A DNA stretch of 64,000 nt from Aptenodytes patagonicus (Eukaryota > Chordata > Aves > Sphenisciformes > Spheniscidae), in assembly GCF_965638725.1 (NCBI RefSeq), contig NC_134956.1, positions 23,185,047 to 23,249,046 of the forward strand, read 5' to 3'. The position numbers and the translations under genes are program-made. This document shows, one piece after another, positions 13,901 to 28,900 of the stretch (position 1 is the stretch's first letter; every line of letters starts with the position of its first letter). The notes beneath the pieces were generated by a model. That model did not search any database. It saw nothing but the letters and a program-made list of their open reading frames with translations, and was not told the origin of the DNA.

Positions 13901-16900
13901 TTTGTTCTGGATTCCTAATATATGAGATTTCCACTGGACTATCCTGCTGAACTAAGTGAATGTTACTGGCTCGGATGCTTCCCATTTTTTTCTGGGAGAG
14001 TAACAAGCCCATTATCTCACACAAAACTGGAGGAACCATTCACTGTGTTCCAGATGACAAGGTCATTCACTATATACAATTTGTTACTTAAAACCCCTCC
14101 AAATATAATACCATTTGTTTGCTTTCACAGCTAGTCTAAGTACAGTACACTAATCTCCACTGATCTTGTATGCTTGTAAAATGGGGAGACTTTCATTTGC
14201 TTAAGTCAAAAATGAACAGACACATTTGCAGCTCACTACACAAACTGATGAGAAGAATTCAAAATAAAAGCCACTTGCTCCTTATGTTTTGAACCAGCCA
14301 CTACAACTATCCACATAAGCGTCTGGACTAGAATAGTTGAGAAGACTTTTAGTTGTAGGAGTGTCTAATTAAATTCTTAAAGGAAGGTCTGTACAAACAA
14401 ATCTCCAGTTACACTAATGCTCTGCTCTGAAGAGTTACATCCATAACATATTAGGATGCCTTTCAGTGCCACTAACTTGAAAAGTTCTGGCTGCATCCCC
14501 AAAATCCCACTATTGCTAATAGCATCCAGTGTTCCTGGCACTTCACAACTTATAACTTCAAGGACACAGTACCAAGCTCTGCATTCCATATTCTTCTTGA
14601 GCTGCATAAAAATCTTTCAAGTTTGTTTATCTGGCTTGAATACCCACCTGCACAGGTCCTATACCTGGCAAAGAAGAGGAAGAACACTGTTCCATTGTTA
14701 AAGCATAATTTAAATCTAATACCTTAAAAAGTAGCAAACAACTTACAAAGCACTTTCAGGTGTGCCAATTTATTTTTGCTCTTGGTAATTATTTGTGAAT
14801 GCAAGCCAATCGATTACATAAAAGTGTGCAAAATTCCATACATTCTTTGTAACCAATCCACAGTATACCCAAAATCTCTCCAGTACTAGAAAACTGCTTT
14901 GAAGATTTCAGATGTTAAACTAAATATGTTAAAAAACTTTCACTAAGCTCTGACCCTCTAGAAGAACTCCTAGTCTTTTAGGCAGAAAGAACACATCCTA
15001 TATATAGGTTACGCTGACTTGTACTCTGGAGAGACTTAAGAGATTGGCTCTGATAGATATGGTGCTAATCATTTTTAATGTCTCAGAAGATACTGTGGCC
15101 TGGCTATTTTGGGACACCTTTTCACGTTATGAGATTCAGTTTCCTTATCCATTTAATCAGAAAAACCCTTTGGAATTCATTTTGAAGTGCTCTGCCTCAG
15201 ACAGTAGATTCTGACAATTAGTTTCCAACTGAAAAAAAACTAAAAGCATCATTGTTAACACCTAATTTTTAAAAACCTTCTGAAGTGCCTGCAAAATGTT
15301 TGTGCTGAATTTAAAATCCTAAGCAAACTCATAGCCGCTGACATTTAACAGAGAGCAAAAGTCACACGACGCTTGTTTCTCACCATCACCTTAATTCAAC
15401 ACCAAAGCACTGCTGCATCGACACTATAAACACAGACGCGCCTCATTTAAATAAGTCATTCTAATGAAGGTGCACCACTGCAATACTTAAGGATTTCTTT
15501 TTTTCCCCAAGCATCATACCACAGTAGTCATAGTTCAGCAAAATACACGATTCTAGCTAGCTGGATTTTGTGCAGCTTGGACAAGTTGGGAAGGCTGATA
15601 CAGGCAGAGAAATCTTTTCCTTTATAAAACAAAGTAAGATGAAGTTAACTAGCATCAATGGCAGGGAATGGATTAGCTGAAAGCTGCAGTTTGGATGAAG
15701 ACTCCTGGAGGTTTTTTCCATTATTACCACAGTAACTTCCACATAAATTAGTTATTTCATGCCCTTCACCTACAAAAGCCAGTCATCTTACATGAAAAAA
15801 AAGCTGTAATACTTTGCCAGTGATGACACAGAGCCTTTAAGAGATATCTGTTTAAACAAATAATGCACATTACCTTACGCTAACCTACAGACAAAAAACC
15901 TAAAAAACTCTAGAACACATCTAGGTGCAATAGACTCGAGACCTGTGACTTAGGTTCTATAAATACACAGCATCAGAAGTGTTTTTATTCTCCAGACTCG
16001 GCCTAGTTACTGTGGTTTTGCTTCCCAGCGTTGCCACTTCCTGCTAGGCAAGACGACTTCTAGAGAGCCGTGCACTTCTTCCTGCCCCGAGAGGTCACCG
16101 TACAAACGAGCGGCCAACACCGAAGCGGCCGTCAGACTGAGAAAGAGATGAACAAGAACAGGGACAGCTGCAATGTGCTACGAACTGCCAGACCTGCAGC
16201 CTTTCCCAGGGACACAGATGCTGTTTGTCTCTGAAAGGGTGCGGGTGGGCAAGGGGTCCTTCCCCCCACCCCAATTAAGGCAGCACATGCAGATCACAGT
16301 GCGCTGGTTCCAGGCACCGAGGTGAAGCTTCAGTAGCGAGAGGGGTAAAGCAGAAGTTTCCCTGGTACAAAGCATGGTGAATGACCACACAGTCTGGAAC
16401 GGAAAGCTCAGCCTTGCTCACTCTCCTCCTCCTCCGACTTATTGGGCTGCAATCAAATCAATACTCACCTGCTCTGACGTGGGAAAGTTTGCTAGTTTTA
16501 TTGTTCTTCACTTCCATTCAAATTTAGATTCTGCTAGCTACTCAACACTTAATCTTTAGAAATGCTGCTCTTAAAACAGGCCTTGTTTTCATTCATAAGG
16601 TACAAAAAAAAGAAAAGTATCCTTAGTCACGTATAAAACACCCACCAGAATTGCAAGACAGCAGATGTTTCTTTCCTAATCAATCAGTATGCAAACAGGA
16701 AAAAAAAAATCTAAAGAATGAGTTTGAATGCTAAGTGTACATTCTATATAAATTTCAGCTGTGTATGTATGCAAGCCATAAGTCAATGTTGGAAAAAGAC
16801 AAGTGTGTTTATACATTCAAGAGACAATTCATGCAACGCAGCTTTCCATTATCGCTGAATTACAGAAACCGGCAGAAAATGTTGACTACTGTGAAATATT

Positions 16901-19900
16901 CAAATCACATCATCTGAATTTGTGCAGTATGTGAGAAAGGTAGTAGATGGACATACAACACAGCCAAGGTCCCAAAGGAAAAGGAGGTTCTTTAGCCATT
17001 GCTAGGCCACTAAGACTGCCTACCCACAAAAATTAGAGAATAGTCCGTCCTATTTTAAAATCAAACAAGAAAAAAAAAGCTAAAGTCCCAAGCATTTCAG
17101 TTACTTGGGAAGATGTATGTACCGCACTGTCCGACACATAGCTGAAGTCACTAGAGAGACCTGTGGTATCTTACTGGGATACAAGTAACTTGAAATTGGC
17201 CAAAGTGATTGGTATGGGTTAGGAGGTCTCCAGATGCTCCATCAGTGTGGGGGAACTGCTACTACAGATCTAGAGCAATCTAGACCCCAAGATGAGTCTG
17301 ATTTCTCTTGCTAGACACATCTTCCTGGAAGGACAGTAGAATGTCAACCTCTGCAATGTACAGAGCAGCAAAAAAAAGTTTAGCAAGTTCCTCAAGCTAC
17401 TTCCAGTTGCTGACTTCCCAGAAAGGCCTCCAATTATGTCCAGCACACCAAAGAAAGACTACACATATCATAAGAGACCACAGCGTGGGGATACCCAAAT
17501 CCTGCAGCAAACAGAGCTCCTGCCCCGTGAGGTTTAATTGGTTTTCTCATTACGGATAACTGTGTCTGAACAAAACAAGCTCTGTGAGAGCAGAGCAGAG
17601 CATTTCTCAGACTTAGTCATTCTGGATGAGTGAGAGAGAAGGAGATTTAATACTAGAACTTGAATCTGCTGAGAGATACTGCATGAGAAACCCCACATAC
17701 AAAGCTTACCCTGCAGGACCTCTTTCTCTGCCTGCCACAAAAAAAACCCAGAGGTTAACCTCTCAAAGCCTGGTAAGCTACTTCTCCCCATAAACTTCAG
17801 TTTTATTACACGTTGAATTTTAAACAAGCTAGTAAAAAGCCATAAAGATAACTCACGATGGTTTGTTCTCTACCTGGGGGGGGGGGGGGGGGGGGAAGTA
17901 GTACAGCTTGTAGCAACATAAACAAACAAAAAAACTTTTTTTTTTTTAAAAGTAATTCCACTGCATTGGCAAATTCTTGATCTATGTAATATGGTGCCAG
18001 TGTGGAAATATTCAACTGCTAACCAGTTGTGGAGGCCTGCCCAACAACAACAACAAGTTGCACTACAGCACTACAATCCCAGTGTTGATGACCCGTGGTG
18101 TGATACTTCCTAATTCACCAGAACACAGCCCATCCCACCCCAGACACAGCAGAGAGGAGCAAAGAACAGTAGGTTTTCAAACAGATCAGGGTAGCAAGAG
18201 GGAATTCTACATTTCATGTGATCCCAATAAAATACTTACAGGGTTGTGAAGTTCCTCTGTTGAATGATGAACAGCCCACCAGTCAGACGTCCATTCCCAG
18301 GCATTTCCTACAATGTTGTACAAGCCATATCCATTGGGAGGAAATGCAGTGACCTATACAAAGTATGGAACACAAGTGCCAGTTCTGTAAACCATTCCAT
18401 GTGAAATAAGGTTTTTAATCCTGAAGACCAGTCTGCTGAAGGTGCATTTGTCTTTACTAGGAGCTTCTGCCTTCGTATCTCAAAAGCAGACACCAAATTA
18501 GTAGTGCAGAACTGTAACACTTTTACAGACTCCGTTTAAATAAAACTGAATGAAAGAATGAACTATTATCATCCTCAATGTTCTCAGCACCACATTTCCA
18601 CTACGGCACATAGCATCTTCTCATTGGTTTTGGAGACTGATCCTCTAAAGAGAGGCACTGCCTGACCAACAGACACAGCACATAGCATTAGTGATCTGAC
18701 CTCCATGCCCATGCTTACAACTTCTAGATTCCCCTTCCCATTAAAGAAAAGCAAGCGTGGCTGTCAACTTGTGCATATGCAGACTTGCTACTGATGAAAC
18801 TTTTTGGACTTACTTTAACTACCGTTTAGTAATTCATTCACATTCTGGATTGCCTTTAAAATTCCGCTCCATTGTTTGCCATACTAGACAGACTCAACCT
18901 TTCCAAAAAGGGAAGTTTCATTTCTTTTGAACTATTGCATGATTTTTGTGCCTCGGGAACAACTACCCAAAAAAATGACAGTTCAAAAAATCGTAATGCC
19001 AAAAGTGCAGGCAGAAAGTATTTCAGCATCTGACTATAAACTGACTGGAAAGGGGGAGAAGAGGTCAGTTTGAGAGGAACTAAAAGTTAAAATGAAAGTA
19101 ATCTTTACTTCTCAATTAGCTTTTAAGAAGTGTCCCTTGGTAATACTTGAGCCTGCAGTGAAATACACTGCAACTTTTAAAAATCTAAAGGTGAAAGAGT
19201 ACAGGAATGGAAAACAGCCACAGCTCATTGTGTTGAACACAGACCTCAGTTTTAGGAAGACTAAGTTCATTTCCACATGATTAATTCACTTTGAGACACA
19301 CTTACAGGCGCAGTTCCTCTGTATCCATCTTCTGCGGTGTTATTAGTTGGGAATGCTCCCTGCCAGATATTGGCATAATGTTGACCTTTTGGCTGAAGCT
19401 TGTTGCCCCATGGGAAGAGTCTATTAAAAGGCATATAGAAGAACAGTTGTCAAACACTTTTTTTTTTAATAAAAAAAATGAGACACTCCCCTTCCTCCCC
19501 ACCTTACCCTGGAGAACTGTTTGTATTCCAGTTCCATTTGTACCAACATCTAGCAGGTTTTCAAGGAGAGCAAGGGTTCTACGAGGACAATTCACACATG
19601 GAGGAGGGAAAGGCAGCGCTTGCACCGCCCTGTGCAGTATGTCGTCCAGGACACGGGATGGAGAAGACATAAACCTGTTATTCACCTTGTCTTCCCCTCC
19701 TCCCCAAGCCTACGGTCAGGTAATGGGTGGATCCAGGGGCCCTACAGTTGCTGTGCAGTGATGTAGTTATTTACTTCTTAAGCTCTTTTGCAACTCTTTT
19801 GGCCTTGGCACTAAGGCCCTTCGCTATACCTTTCATCTCCTGCAACAGCAGCAGTCCTGTGTCTTGGCATTTTGTCACATCTCTTCCTCTCTTGGGCTCT

Positions 19901-22900
19901 CTGCATTCTCCCCCCATTATAGAGTTCGGCTTACAATATACCATTTAGGTATTTAGGGAAATTCACTTACCTGAAGGAATCTGTTCAGAGTAAGTCAGTG
20001 TTATATTTACCACAGATGTGCATACTACACAAGAAAGAGACAGTGAGGGTAAGAAAACCCCACACAACTCTTCCCTATCTTGTAAATACCAGTTTTAAAC
20101 ATTTATCAGGGACACAACTGGACAGGTACCTATTTTCAAGGCCCCCCCGACAGCTGTATTCCCATTCAGCCTCAGTTGGTAATCGTTTCCCTGCCCACGT
20201 GCAGAATGCCACAGCATCATTCCAGGAAACATGAAGAACTGGATGATCCATTCTGGGGAACAAAATAAATAGGACAAGATCATCAGCAGAACTAGGCAAT
20301 CTCACAGCTACACAGCACAAGCACTTCATGAAACGCTTAAGAGATGGCCACAAAGGACTGTGAGGAGGTTCACAGTTCAGTTAACAACTCAACAAGGTAT
20401 CAGATTAAATAGCTTCTCCTCTGTAAAAGTAAAGGAAGACAGCAAGCTACTAGTAGATGCTGGGTGGGAAATGCAGCCAACAGAGAAAAACAGGGAAGAG
20501 GAAAATTAAGTTCTGTTTGTCTGATCATGCTTTTATGTACAGCTCTATACAGTTAACAAAGACATTTGTAGCTTGTGCTTTCTCATGGTCTCACCTCAGA
20601 AACCTGCTGCACACCCAGGAGCTAGTGAAGAACTATCGATATGCTGGCTTCTGTGGAAACGTAGGTGCTCAGAGACCCGAAGGAAGACAGCAAAAGCCTA
20701 CAGCATTACTAGTCCTTGCTAGGCTAGTTTAACAGTATCTTAACAAGATGCCAAGAGTCTCAATAGGAAAATTTACATTGCAATTTAATGGCAAATGCTC
20801 TTCACTTCCCTGTGCGCTCTTCTCTTTGCTGCAGGTTCTTTCTTTGCTGTCAGTTGTGGGGTTTTTGAGGGAGAGGTGGGATGAGGAAGAGTCCTTACTC
20901 TTAGCAACATCATCTTTTGCAGCACCCAATCCAGGAAACAGTGAACTGCAGAAGTTTAACACAAAAGTATTTTTCTTTGGGTGTTTCAAGCAGTTTACAC
21001 AAAAGCTCCCATCTTTCCTTTGGTTTGGTTTCAGGATTGCCCCTACAATCCAAGTCTCTTTTTCCAGAAAAAGACAGAAACAATGCCTAGTCATTCTTGT
21101 CACAAGGATCCTCCCCATCCAAGCCTCGAACAGACCAAGATACTTCAAGAGCTGAGGATACTGGCCCAGAAGACAGATACAGAGGACTTCCTATTAACTT
21201 GTCTTTCCTGCCCCATTTAACAAGCCAACATACACCTGTTGGTCCATTAGGCTACTTCCATGTGGCAAGTGCACTAGCAGTCGTACTAGGCTAGGTTTGC
21301 GCCATACTTCTACAAGACTAGATTCACATGGCAGGTTTCCAACTCTTATCTGCTGACTGTGACCTAAATTCCTCTGTCTCCCCCTAACAACGCCTCCTGA
21401 TATTATCTCTATTTTTGCCTCAGATAATTCTTTCAATTGCCCTTGGAGAACAGACAACGGACTTGTTACTAAGCAGTTCAGCCATCAAATGATGTTACAC
21501 TAACATAGCCCTGTCCTTAGAGAACTCAAAAACATGCCAGCATCTACTAGATCTAGGCTAGAGGGTGTGACTTTATTTCAAACAGCAGTTTTGAAACTTT
21601 AACTAGTTGATTAAGGCAGCTAGTACCAACTTCATTGACACCTGTCGAGCGAGAGAAAGAGTTGCAAGGTAAGAGGTAATATACATAACCGAACAATGGC
21701 TTTCAACATGTGCAACCCAGGGCTAGTTCTGCAGTATCCATAAAAAGCACCAGAGAATAATGAAGCCTTTTGATTTCCTAGGCATAAAATTCATTCCACT
21801 TCTGAACTGAAAGAGGTTGTACAAAGACATGGATCAGCAAGTTTCAGGGTTCATGCTAGCAAAGCACGGCACTAACTATAGGCTAAGGAAAAATACAGTT
21901 TTCCAAAGCATTTAGAGCTTCTAGATAACAAAGTCACAACTGATTTTCCACAATAATCAACCTACAAAGTCAGAATACATTAAAAAGGACAAAACCGCTG
22001 CCAGAGGGATACAAGGCCTCCAAATACCAGATGGAGGACACTCTACATGGATGCCTAGAGTACACATGCAGCCAGTATTTAGTCTTCCTCTCCAAAACCA
22101 GATCTGCACTGAATGCTCTTAAGCTGCCGATCCTCTAAAGATCTACTCTGTTTTACTGCTGATATATACATGTGAAGAGAAAACACACTGAAGCACATTC
22201 AGTATGGTCTCTTTTCCCTTGGGTGAAAAGTGCTTGTACACATTTTTGAAATACTACTATGCCATCGACCATACGACCACTGAATATTGCATGCAGCACA
22301 CTAGAAGATGTGAAAATAGGTGCAGAAGCAGCAGCAAGCAGGTTACTAATTAAAACCTCTTTCTTGCACCTCCATTCCTGGTGCAAGTTTACAGGTATAT
22401 TCACAAGCACGGTGTGTTATAATTGAACGGCCATTTATGGCTTACCTGTTGGAGATATTAGAGTCAGGACCCTCGGGGTGCTTCCAGTTGGCTCCCTTCA
22501 CAGGCAACCACCAGGGAGCAGCTGCAACCTGAAAAGGGACAAGAATGGCCAGGGAAGAAGACTTAAATTCCCAGCTAAGGGCTACTGTGAAAAACCACCA
22601 TGTGACAACAGGCTACAAAGCTTTCACTCACAGCTCATGGCTCTGCCTGCAGCCAATTGACCTATTACTCTGACAAACCAAGGTGATCATTTGATCCACA
22701 TTACAATACTGCTGGCCAGGGAATAGCCCAGGGTATGGAACAGCACAAAGAAAATACCACCCAAAAAACAAGCGAGAGGGAGACCAACTCCTGAGCATAC
22801 TTTTCTAAGTACTGCCCTCTGGCTGTCTCTTTCCCTCCTACATTTTCTCACCTGCAGGTCTGATACAAGGCACAGCCTTCAGCACACTACCTGTGGTGGA

Positions 22901-25900
22901 CCAGACTGTCCTCTCAGAAATTCTCAATTACAGTTCTTCACCTCTGAAAACATATGCCAAGAACATTCAGATGGTAATGGATTGAAGAGGTCATCTGGAA
23001 CATTACAGTTTTACTCGATTCTTTTACAGCAGTATGCCCACAGTATAGTTAAACCAGCTAACCTCCTGGCTGACTTCAGTTTGACACATTCCGCAGAGAT
23101 GATAAAAATAAGAGAGTTTTGGCTTAAAGAGAATTTTCATCCCAATTATTTGCTCCCTAGACTCAGTGGTTTGGAATAACTGAAACAAAATCCTGATTAC
23201 ATCCTTTAACTAAGGTCAAAACACACATCTTGAAACACATTTGCTTTCCAGTTAATTAACTGAGTAAGCTGATATTAAGTTATTTGCTATCAGCTTCCAG
23301 AAGGTGGAGACAGAAGAGCCACAGAAGTTAAGTGAAGCCTTTTTTTTTCCAGTTGGTTTGCTGAGCAACATCAAGCAGACAAAATACTCTGTAACGATGC
23401 AGACATTGAGTACTTCTCTCTAACCAAAAGTCTCAAATTTGGTTCTGCAATGCCAAGGAATTATTCCTGGAATACAGTCATTAAGGATTTCTCCTATTAA
23501 GCTTACTTCAAAGCTGAGAAGCTCAGTGCACAGCACAGTTAACTATTCTTTTCTGATTTACATTTAGTTAGGAATACTTATTTTAATAATGAGTCCTTCC
23601 AGAAGATTGAAGCAAAAAAAGAACACTTATGCTAACCATCAATAGTAGTTTTATTCCAGCAGCTTGAGTGCTTGTATCTCTATTATAGAGGTAATTTCCA
23701 TAAAGAACAAAAATCAAAGGAAATAAGCCTCCAATGCTTTCGGAGTTAAACAACCTACCAGCTGGTTAGCCCTAGACCTAGGAGATCCAGATGCTACTTT
23801 AATACTGGCCTGTAGAACAACCTTCAGCAACGTCTGCCCTCTCTACAGCCCCTCAGCCTTCCCCGCTCCAGAGATGGCAAAGGGAAGAAGTAAAATATTT
23901 CTCTTCATCATGCTGCTAAACCAACTTTGTAAAGTGTAACACGCACAGGTAGGAATTGTGCCAAGAGTGTTATCCTTTAGCTCACCAAATCTTCCACAGG
24001 AGGTCCAAACGTAAGAGTCACTGAAAGCTGGTACTTGGGAGACAGAGCGTCAGCCAGGTCAAACAATTTTAAACAGCAACTTCTAGGAGGAAGCTACATC
24101 CTTCAGCAGTGATGAGCATTTAACACGTGATTACATGTGTGTGAGAGAAAAAATTATCTATGACAAACATAAGTTGTTAAGAAAAAAACTCTGGTCCAAA
24201 CTACACATCAGATCCCTCATTTGAATGTTTCAGTAGGAAACTGTAGGATGTAAGAAACAGAAGTGCTGCTAATACACAAAGACATATTACCTTATTTGAA
24301 ATCATTTGATCAATCTATGCTGTAACAGCTCCCATGACAGCTTTTCACTCTTCTCCCATCATCACATACAGATTTTGCCTACAGCACACATCTGGGTACC
24401 TTACCTGAAAGCTCATTGTAAATCAATAGCAATCCTGGACTAAAGCTGCGGAGTTGTTGGCTTAAGCTCAGCTGAAGAGCCCACAGCTCTTTGCGAGCTC
24501 TAGGCAAGAGCGCTGGAATCCCTAAACACGCTGCGGGACTCCTCCAGGCTGGGAAGCCATCCACACATGGGTTTCTGATGCTCTCTCTTCCAAAGAGAGT
24601 GAAGAGAAGACATTGGTGTTCAACACAACAGAAATAAAGATGCTCTCAGCAGCTTGCTGATGACTGAGATGTTCTGTCCGTGTGCTCTCCAAGTGGGACC
24701 CTTCAGGCATATTACTAAAGTAATGACATTTCTTAAAAGACCCTGCTTTATGATCTCCCTAGCGTGACAAGCACATAAATCGACAACACCAACCACATAA
24801 TTCTGGCTCAGTATCTAACAAAGCCAACGACATTCTCCCCACAATCAAAGCCCCTACCCTTTTCAAAAAAGCATGAGAAGTATTTGATCTCTTATTAGAA
24901 ACTACAGCTCTGTTACTGAGCATTCAAACCCAAAGATGGGATCTTCATTCAGAAAGATACTCAGCTCAACTCTCATAGCACTACAGCTTCAGAATGACCA
25001 AGCTGCTAAACAGATACTACAGTCAATAGGCTTAAAACTAGTCTGATTTAACCAATCCCTTGTATATTTTGAGCTTTAACCTTTAATCTATACTCAAGAT
25101 AGGACAGAAATCCAAAGTTAGAATTTTACAGCTCTTTAAGGAACAGAGCTGCAGTACTATTTACTAAAGGTTCTCCGTGTATCTGAAAGTTCATGAGTAA
25201 GACTTCATCGTGATAGTTTTAAGCACAACACATTTTTGTAAATTAAACTGCTGGGTTTTGGATAAAAATCTCTGCAGGAGACTGCAAAGACTTATGCTTG
25301 AGAAGACTAATTTTGGAAAACATTTTTGTTATGCAAAAGAAAAAGCAGATGCTTTCAATCAAAATGGTTTATTTTAAACCAAGAAAAAAATATAATCTCT
25401 CCGCATGAGAGTACTACGTGTGCATGTCTTCTGTTTCTGGCTCTGCTGAACTGAACACTAAATGGCTGCCAGTCTTTGCAGAACACCCAGATCTTTAGAG
25501 AAGTTACACATATAGTACTAGGACAGTGATAACAGTGATAGACTACGTCCAGCCTTCAATAATTAATTGGAAACTAATCTAAGTCAGCCACTGACACCAG
25601 TGAGCATGCACCAAGATGCTCCTTCCAAAAGAGGAAGTCATGTACCTGAAATTTACAGTCCTTTCAAAAAACTTCTCAGAAGTCTTTAAAGCTTTTAATT
25701 GCTCTAAATCTAATTAGTAGAAGAGCTAATTAGACAGAGATATTACAACATCACAGTTAATACAGCAAAGCCCTCCCTTGCCGCTAATGAGCTTAGTTAC
25801 CTTCATAATGCTTAGTGTTCTCATGCTTCACTCCGAAGCATGTGTTCTGTATCAATCTGGCAACAGATTCATTCTGTAAAAATAGCAGCATATGCTGCTG

Positions 25901-28900
25901 AATAGATCTTGAAGAGGTACTGAATTAGAGGACAATACCTCCTTCATTTTGATTAACTCTTTACAGCATAGCCTATCACTTGTAACAGAATTGGTTAAAC
26001 ATAACTGCTCTGCAAACGTTACGCAACTGCCTCGATATATAAGGAAATGCAGTTCTAGCAGCAAAGCACATTTCAGAGGCAGAGAAGCTCAATGCTTGTT
26101 TTGGTCTGATCCAGCTGAAAACTTGGATTATCCCAGCTCTCTGCTCCAGGATTAAACTTTAAGAACTCACTGTTCTGCTTATCACAGACTTATAGTGCTG
26201 TCAAGAAAAGAGAATACAATATGATAATACTAGGAGGATATACTAACAGTTAACTCCAACCTACAAGTTTTCCACTCGAAGCAATTCGCAGAACTGAAGC
26301 CTATACTCCCACTATCAGCTTGCATAAAATTCAAAGTTTTAAGTATTCCATTTTCTTTTCAAAGTAGGCTGGGATATCCTAACTTTAATTGCTCCATTAA
26401 CTGGTGATTTCAAGATTTTTTAGACTACTTTACAGTTATCTTGAAGAAAATTCCTTCCTAAATACACATAGAAAAAATGAAAGGGAGGAACATCAGGAAA
26501 GTCAGCTTCATCGTCAGCATTATACCATTACTGGCACTGCAAAAGCAGTAGGGAAATACCCTTAAACACACACAAAAAAAACCCCAGAAAACCCAGCCAA
26601 TAACCATGAACACATTTGTATTGGTCTTGCATCTAACATAGCACTGGCCATGTTAGATAAAAGCACCCCCCCCACTTTCACGCCAGATTTTAAATTCAAA
26701 TCACATTTATGTATTAGAAGAATTACCAAAAATAAACTCAACTGAATAGCTAATCTTGGCTCTAATTCCATTTCTAATGCGCAAGTCACTTGAAATAACA
26801 AAGCTGTAGATTTTAACCTTAAGTCAGGCCCATAAGATGATGAGAAATTCATGCTGTTGTCCAGACATGTAGCACCAAATACCTTTTTTTGATGTTCTAC
26901 AGCATTATAATGCTATTTTAATACAATAAGGCCTGCATACACTAGGTCAAGATAAACATCTGGAAGAAGCAAAAGTTATTGCAGAGTAAGAACTGTAGCA
27001 ATTTAGGAATCAACTGTCCGAAAAGAGATTTTCTGAGTGAAGAGTAGTCTAAGGCTGGAAAACTCGTCAAGAATCATTTATTAAGCGGTGGGTTCTTCAA
27101 GAAAGATGCACACTCTTCAGTTTCAGAAGCTGACTTACTAGGTTACCATTTGTTTGAGTCAGATTGTGTTAAGCACTATACATCTTTAATTTGCAAAAGC
27201 ATCCTCTTGGCTGCAAAAGCAATGTGTGCATAGGCTGGAAGCAGGCAAGTTATGAAGCATTATCTCTGGGAAATACACCCAGTGGTCTGGACACCCTCAC
27301 TGCTAGCATTGGTAGGATGTGAGAAAAAAATTAGTTCTTCAGTAAAGAATATAATTTTTGGATGAGGTTTTATTTTATCCATGTAAGGCAGATACACATA
27401 AACCTCTGCCAATTTTTCCCCCGTAAGCCATATCCTAAACTCTAAACAGCTAATTAATGAACTACTGAAGAAAGAGGCAGACAGAAAATAGAACATTTTT
27501 AGTAGGGCAGGGAGTTTAAGAAATAAAAATAATTACTGTGCAACAGATGAGCCACTGTCATTTTCCCCTCAGAAACCACAAAGAAATCACATTAGGCGGG
27601 GTCCTGGTCACAAGTAACTTTACACCTATGTTTCTAAGTAGCATTAGCATACCTTCCCAACAACCCTCAGAAACTTCTTCCCTCCCTAAGATGCAGGGCA
27701 GAGATCTCTCCCACCTTCCACGCACAGCTCCCAAGCACGTATCATTACAGCACCTCCCTCCCCCCGCAGTACGGGAGCCCACTTTGCCAGCAAACGGGTA
27801 ATGTTAACCTACACCTGCCTGCAGGAGCGGACCATGGCTACAAACAGATCAATCGAGCATTGGGATCGTGATTCAGCAATCCCAGGCATCAGCAAGCAGC
27901 AGCTATTCCGGGCTGCTGCATTAGCACAGCCCAGCTCTCAGCTGACGCTTACCCACACAGCATTTTGGCTGGCTGTTGTCACTACCTTCGTGAAGTCCTG
28001 CTCTGGGTCACAGAGGGAAATCGGTGGAGGGCAGAGACAGAGCTTAGCCCCCCTCCGATTCAGCTTTGCAGTCAGATTCAGAACAGATCACACCACGAGG
28101 GGCAGTTTGAAACAAGCCGGAGCCATGTAGTGGTCCCACTTGATTTTAAAGCCATTTTCCAAATGCAAGGAAAAGCCCTTTGGCAGATGCATGCTCCCTG
28201 TTCACCTTTGCCAGCCGGCAGCTCTGTTTTTCCTTTTTATCAGCGCACTGAAAATGGCACAAACATGACCTATTTCTATGCAGTGCTTCATCTCTATAGC
28301 AACAGGCTTGTGTTCAAGTTGAAACAGCTGTAACTGAGTCAGGGAGACATTGCAATGTAAATAGTGTGGAAGTGAATACCGCTTCAAGGCTCAAGACAAA
28401 GAATAGATCTCTCCTAGCCGGTTATCAAGGTTGTCATAGTAGCTGCATAAGGGAGCCATAATCTACATATGCAGCTATAACTCATATTTGTACTTGAAAA
28501 TACTCTGCAGAGAAGAACAAACCTTCTATAATTACGTACAAAAACTGAACTGAAACATGATTGTCAAATTCTCCACCAAATCAGTAATTAAGCGCACTGA
28601 AACAGCTTAGAAGTAGACAGTTGAGTATTTTTTCCAGAAGACAGCTAATACTTGATGTTGCCAGCTTCTGCGATGCTACTGCAAGTCCCATGCTATTTAT
28701 ATCAATTAAAAGTCCCAGCTCCCCAAAAGCTCTAATTACAGAAGAATCTGTTTTCATTCTTATTTTCTAAGGTTTCTAGCCTCCCTCATTAGCTCAGAAA
28801 TGAAAGCAATAACGGGTTTTGTTTATTATTGAATATTGATATTGTTTGCCTTAAGTCCCAATATTTTAAAGTAGTTTGAAGTTGCCGTACCACAAAAGGG

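Noticed and set aside
20729-21155. Overlapping open frames of 139 codons (-) and 135 codons (+) in SUMF1 intron 4
   Set aside because: No recognisable domain, no splice or promoter context, and low-complexity stretches. Both strands open at once is typical of chance stop-poor DNA.
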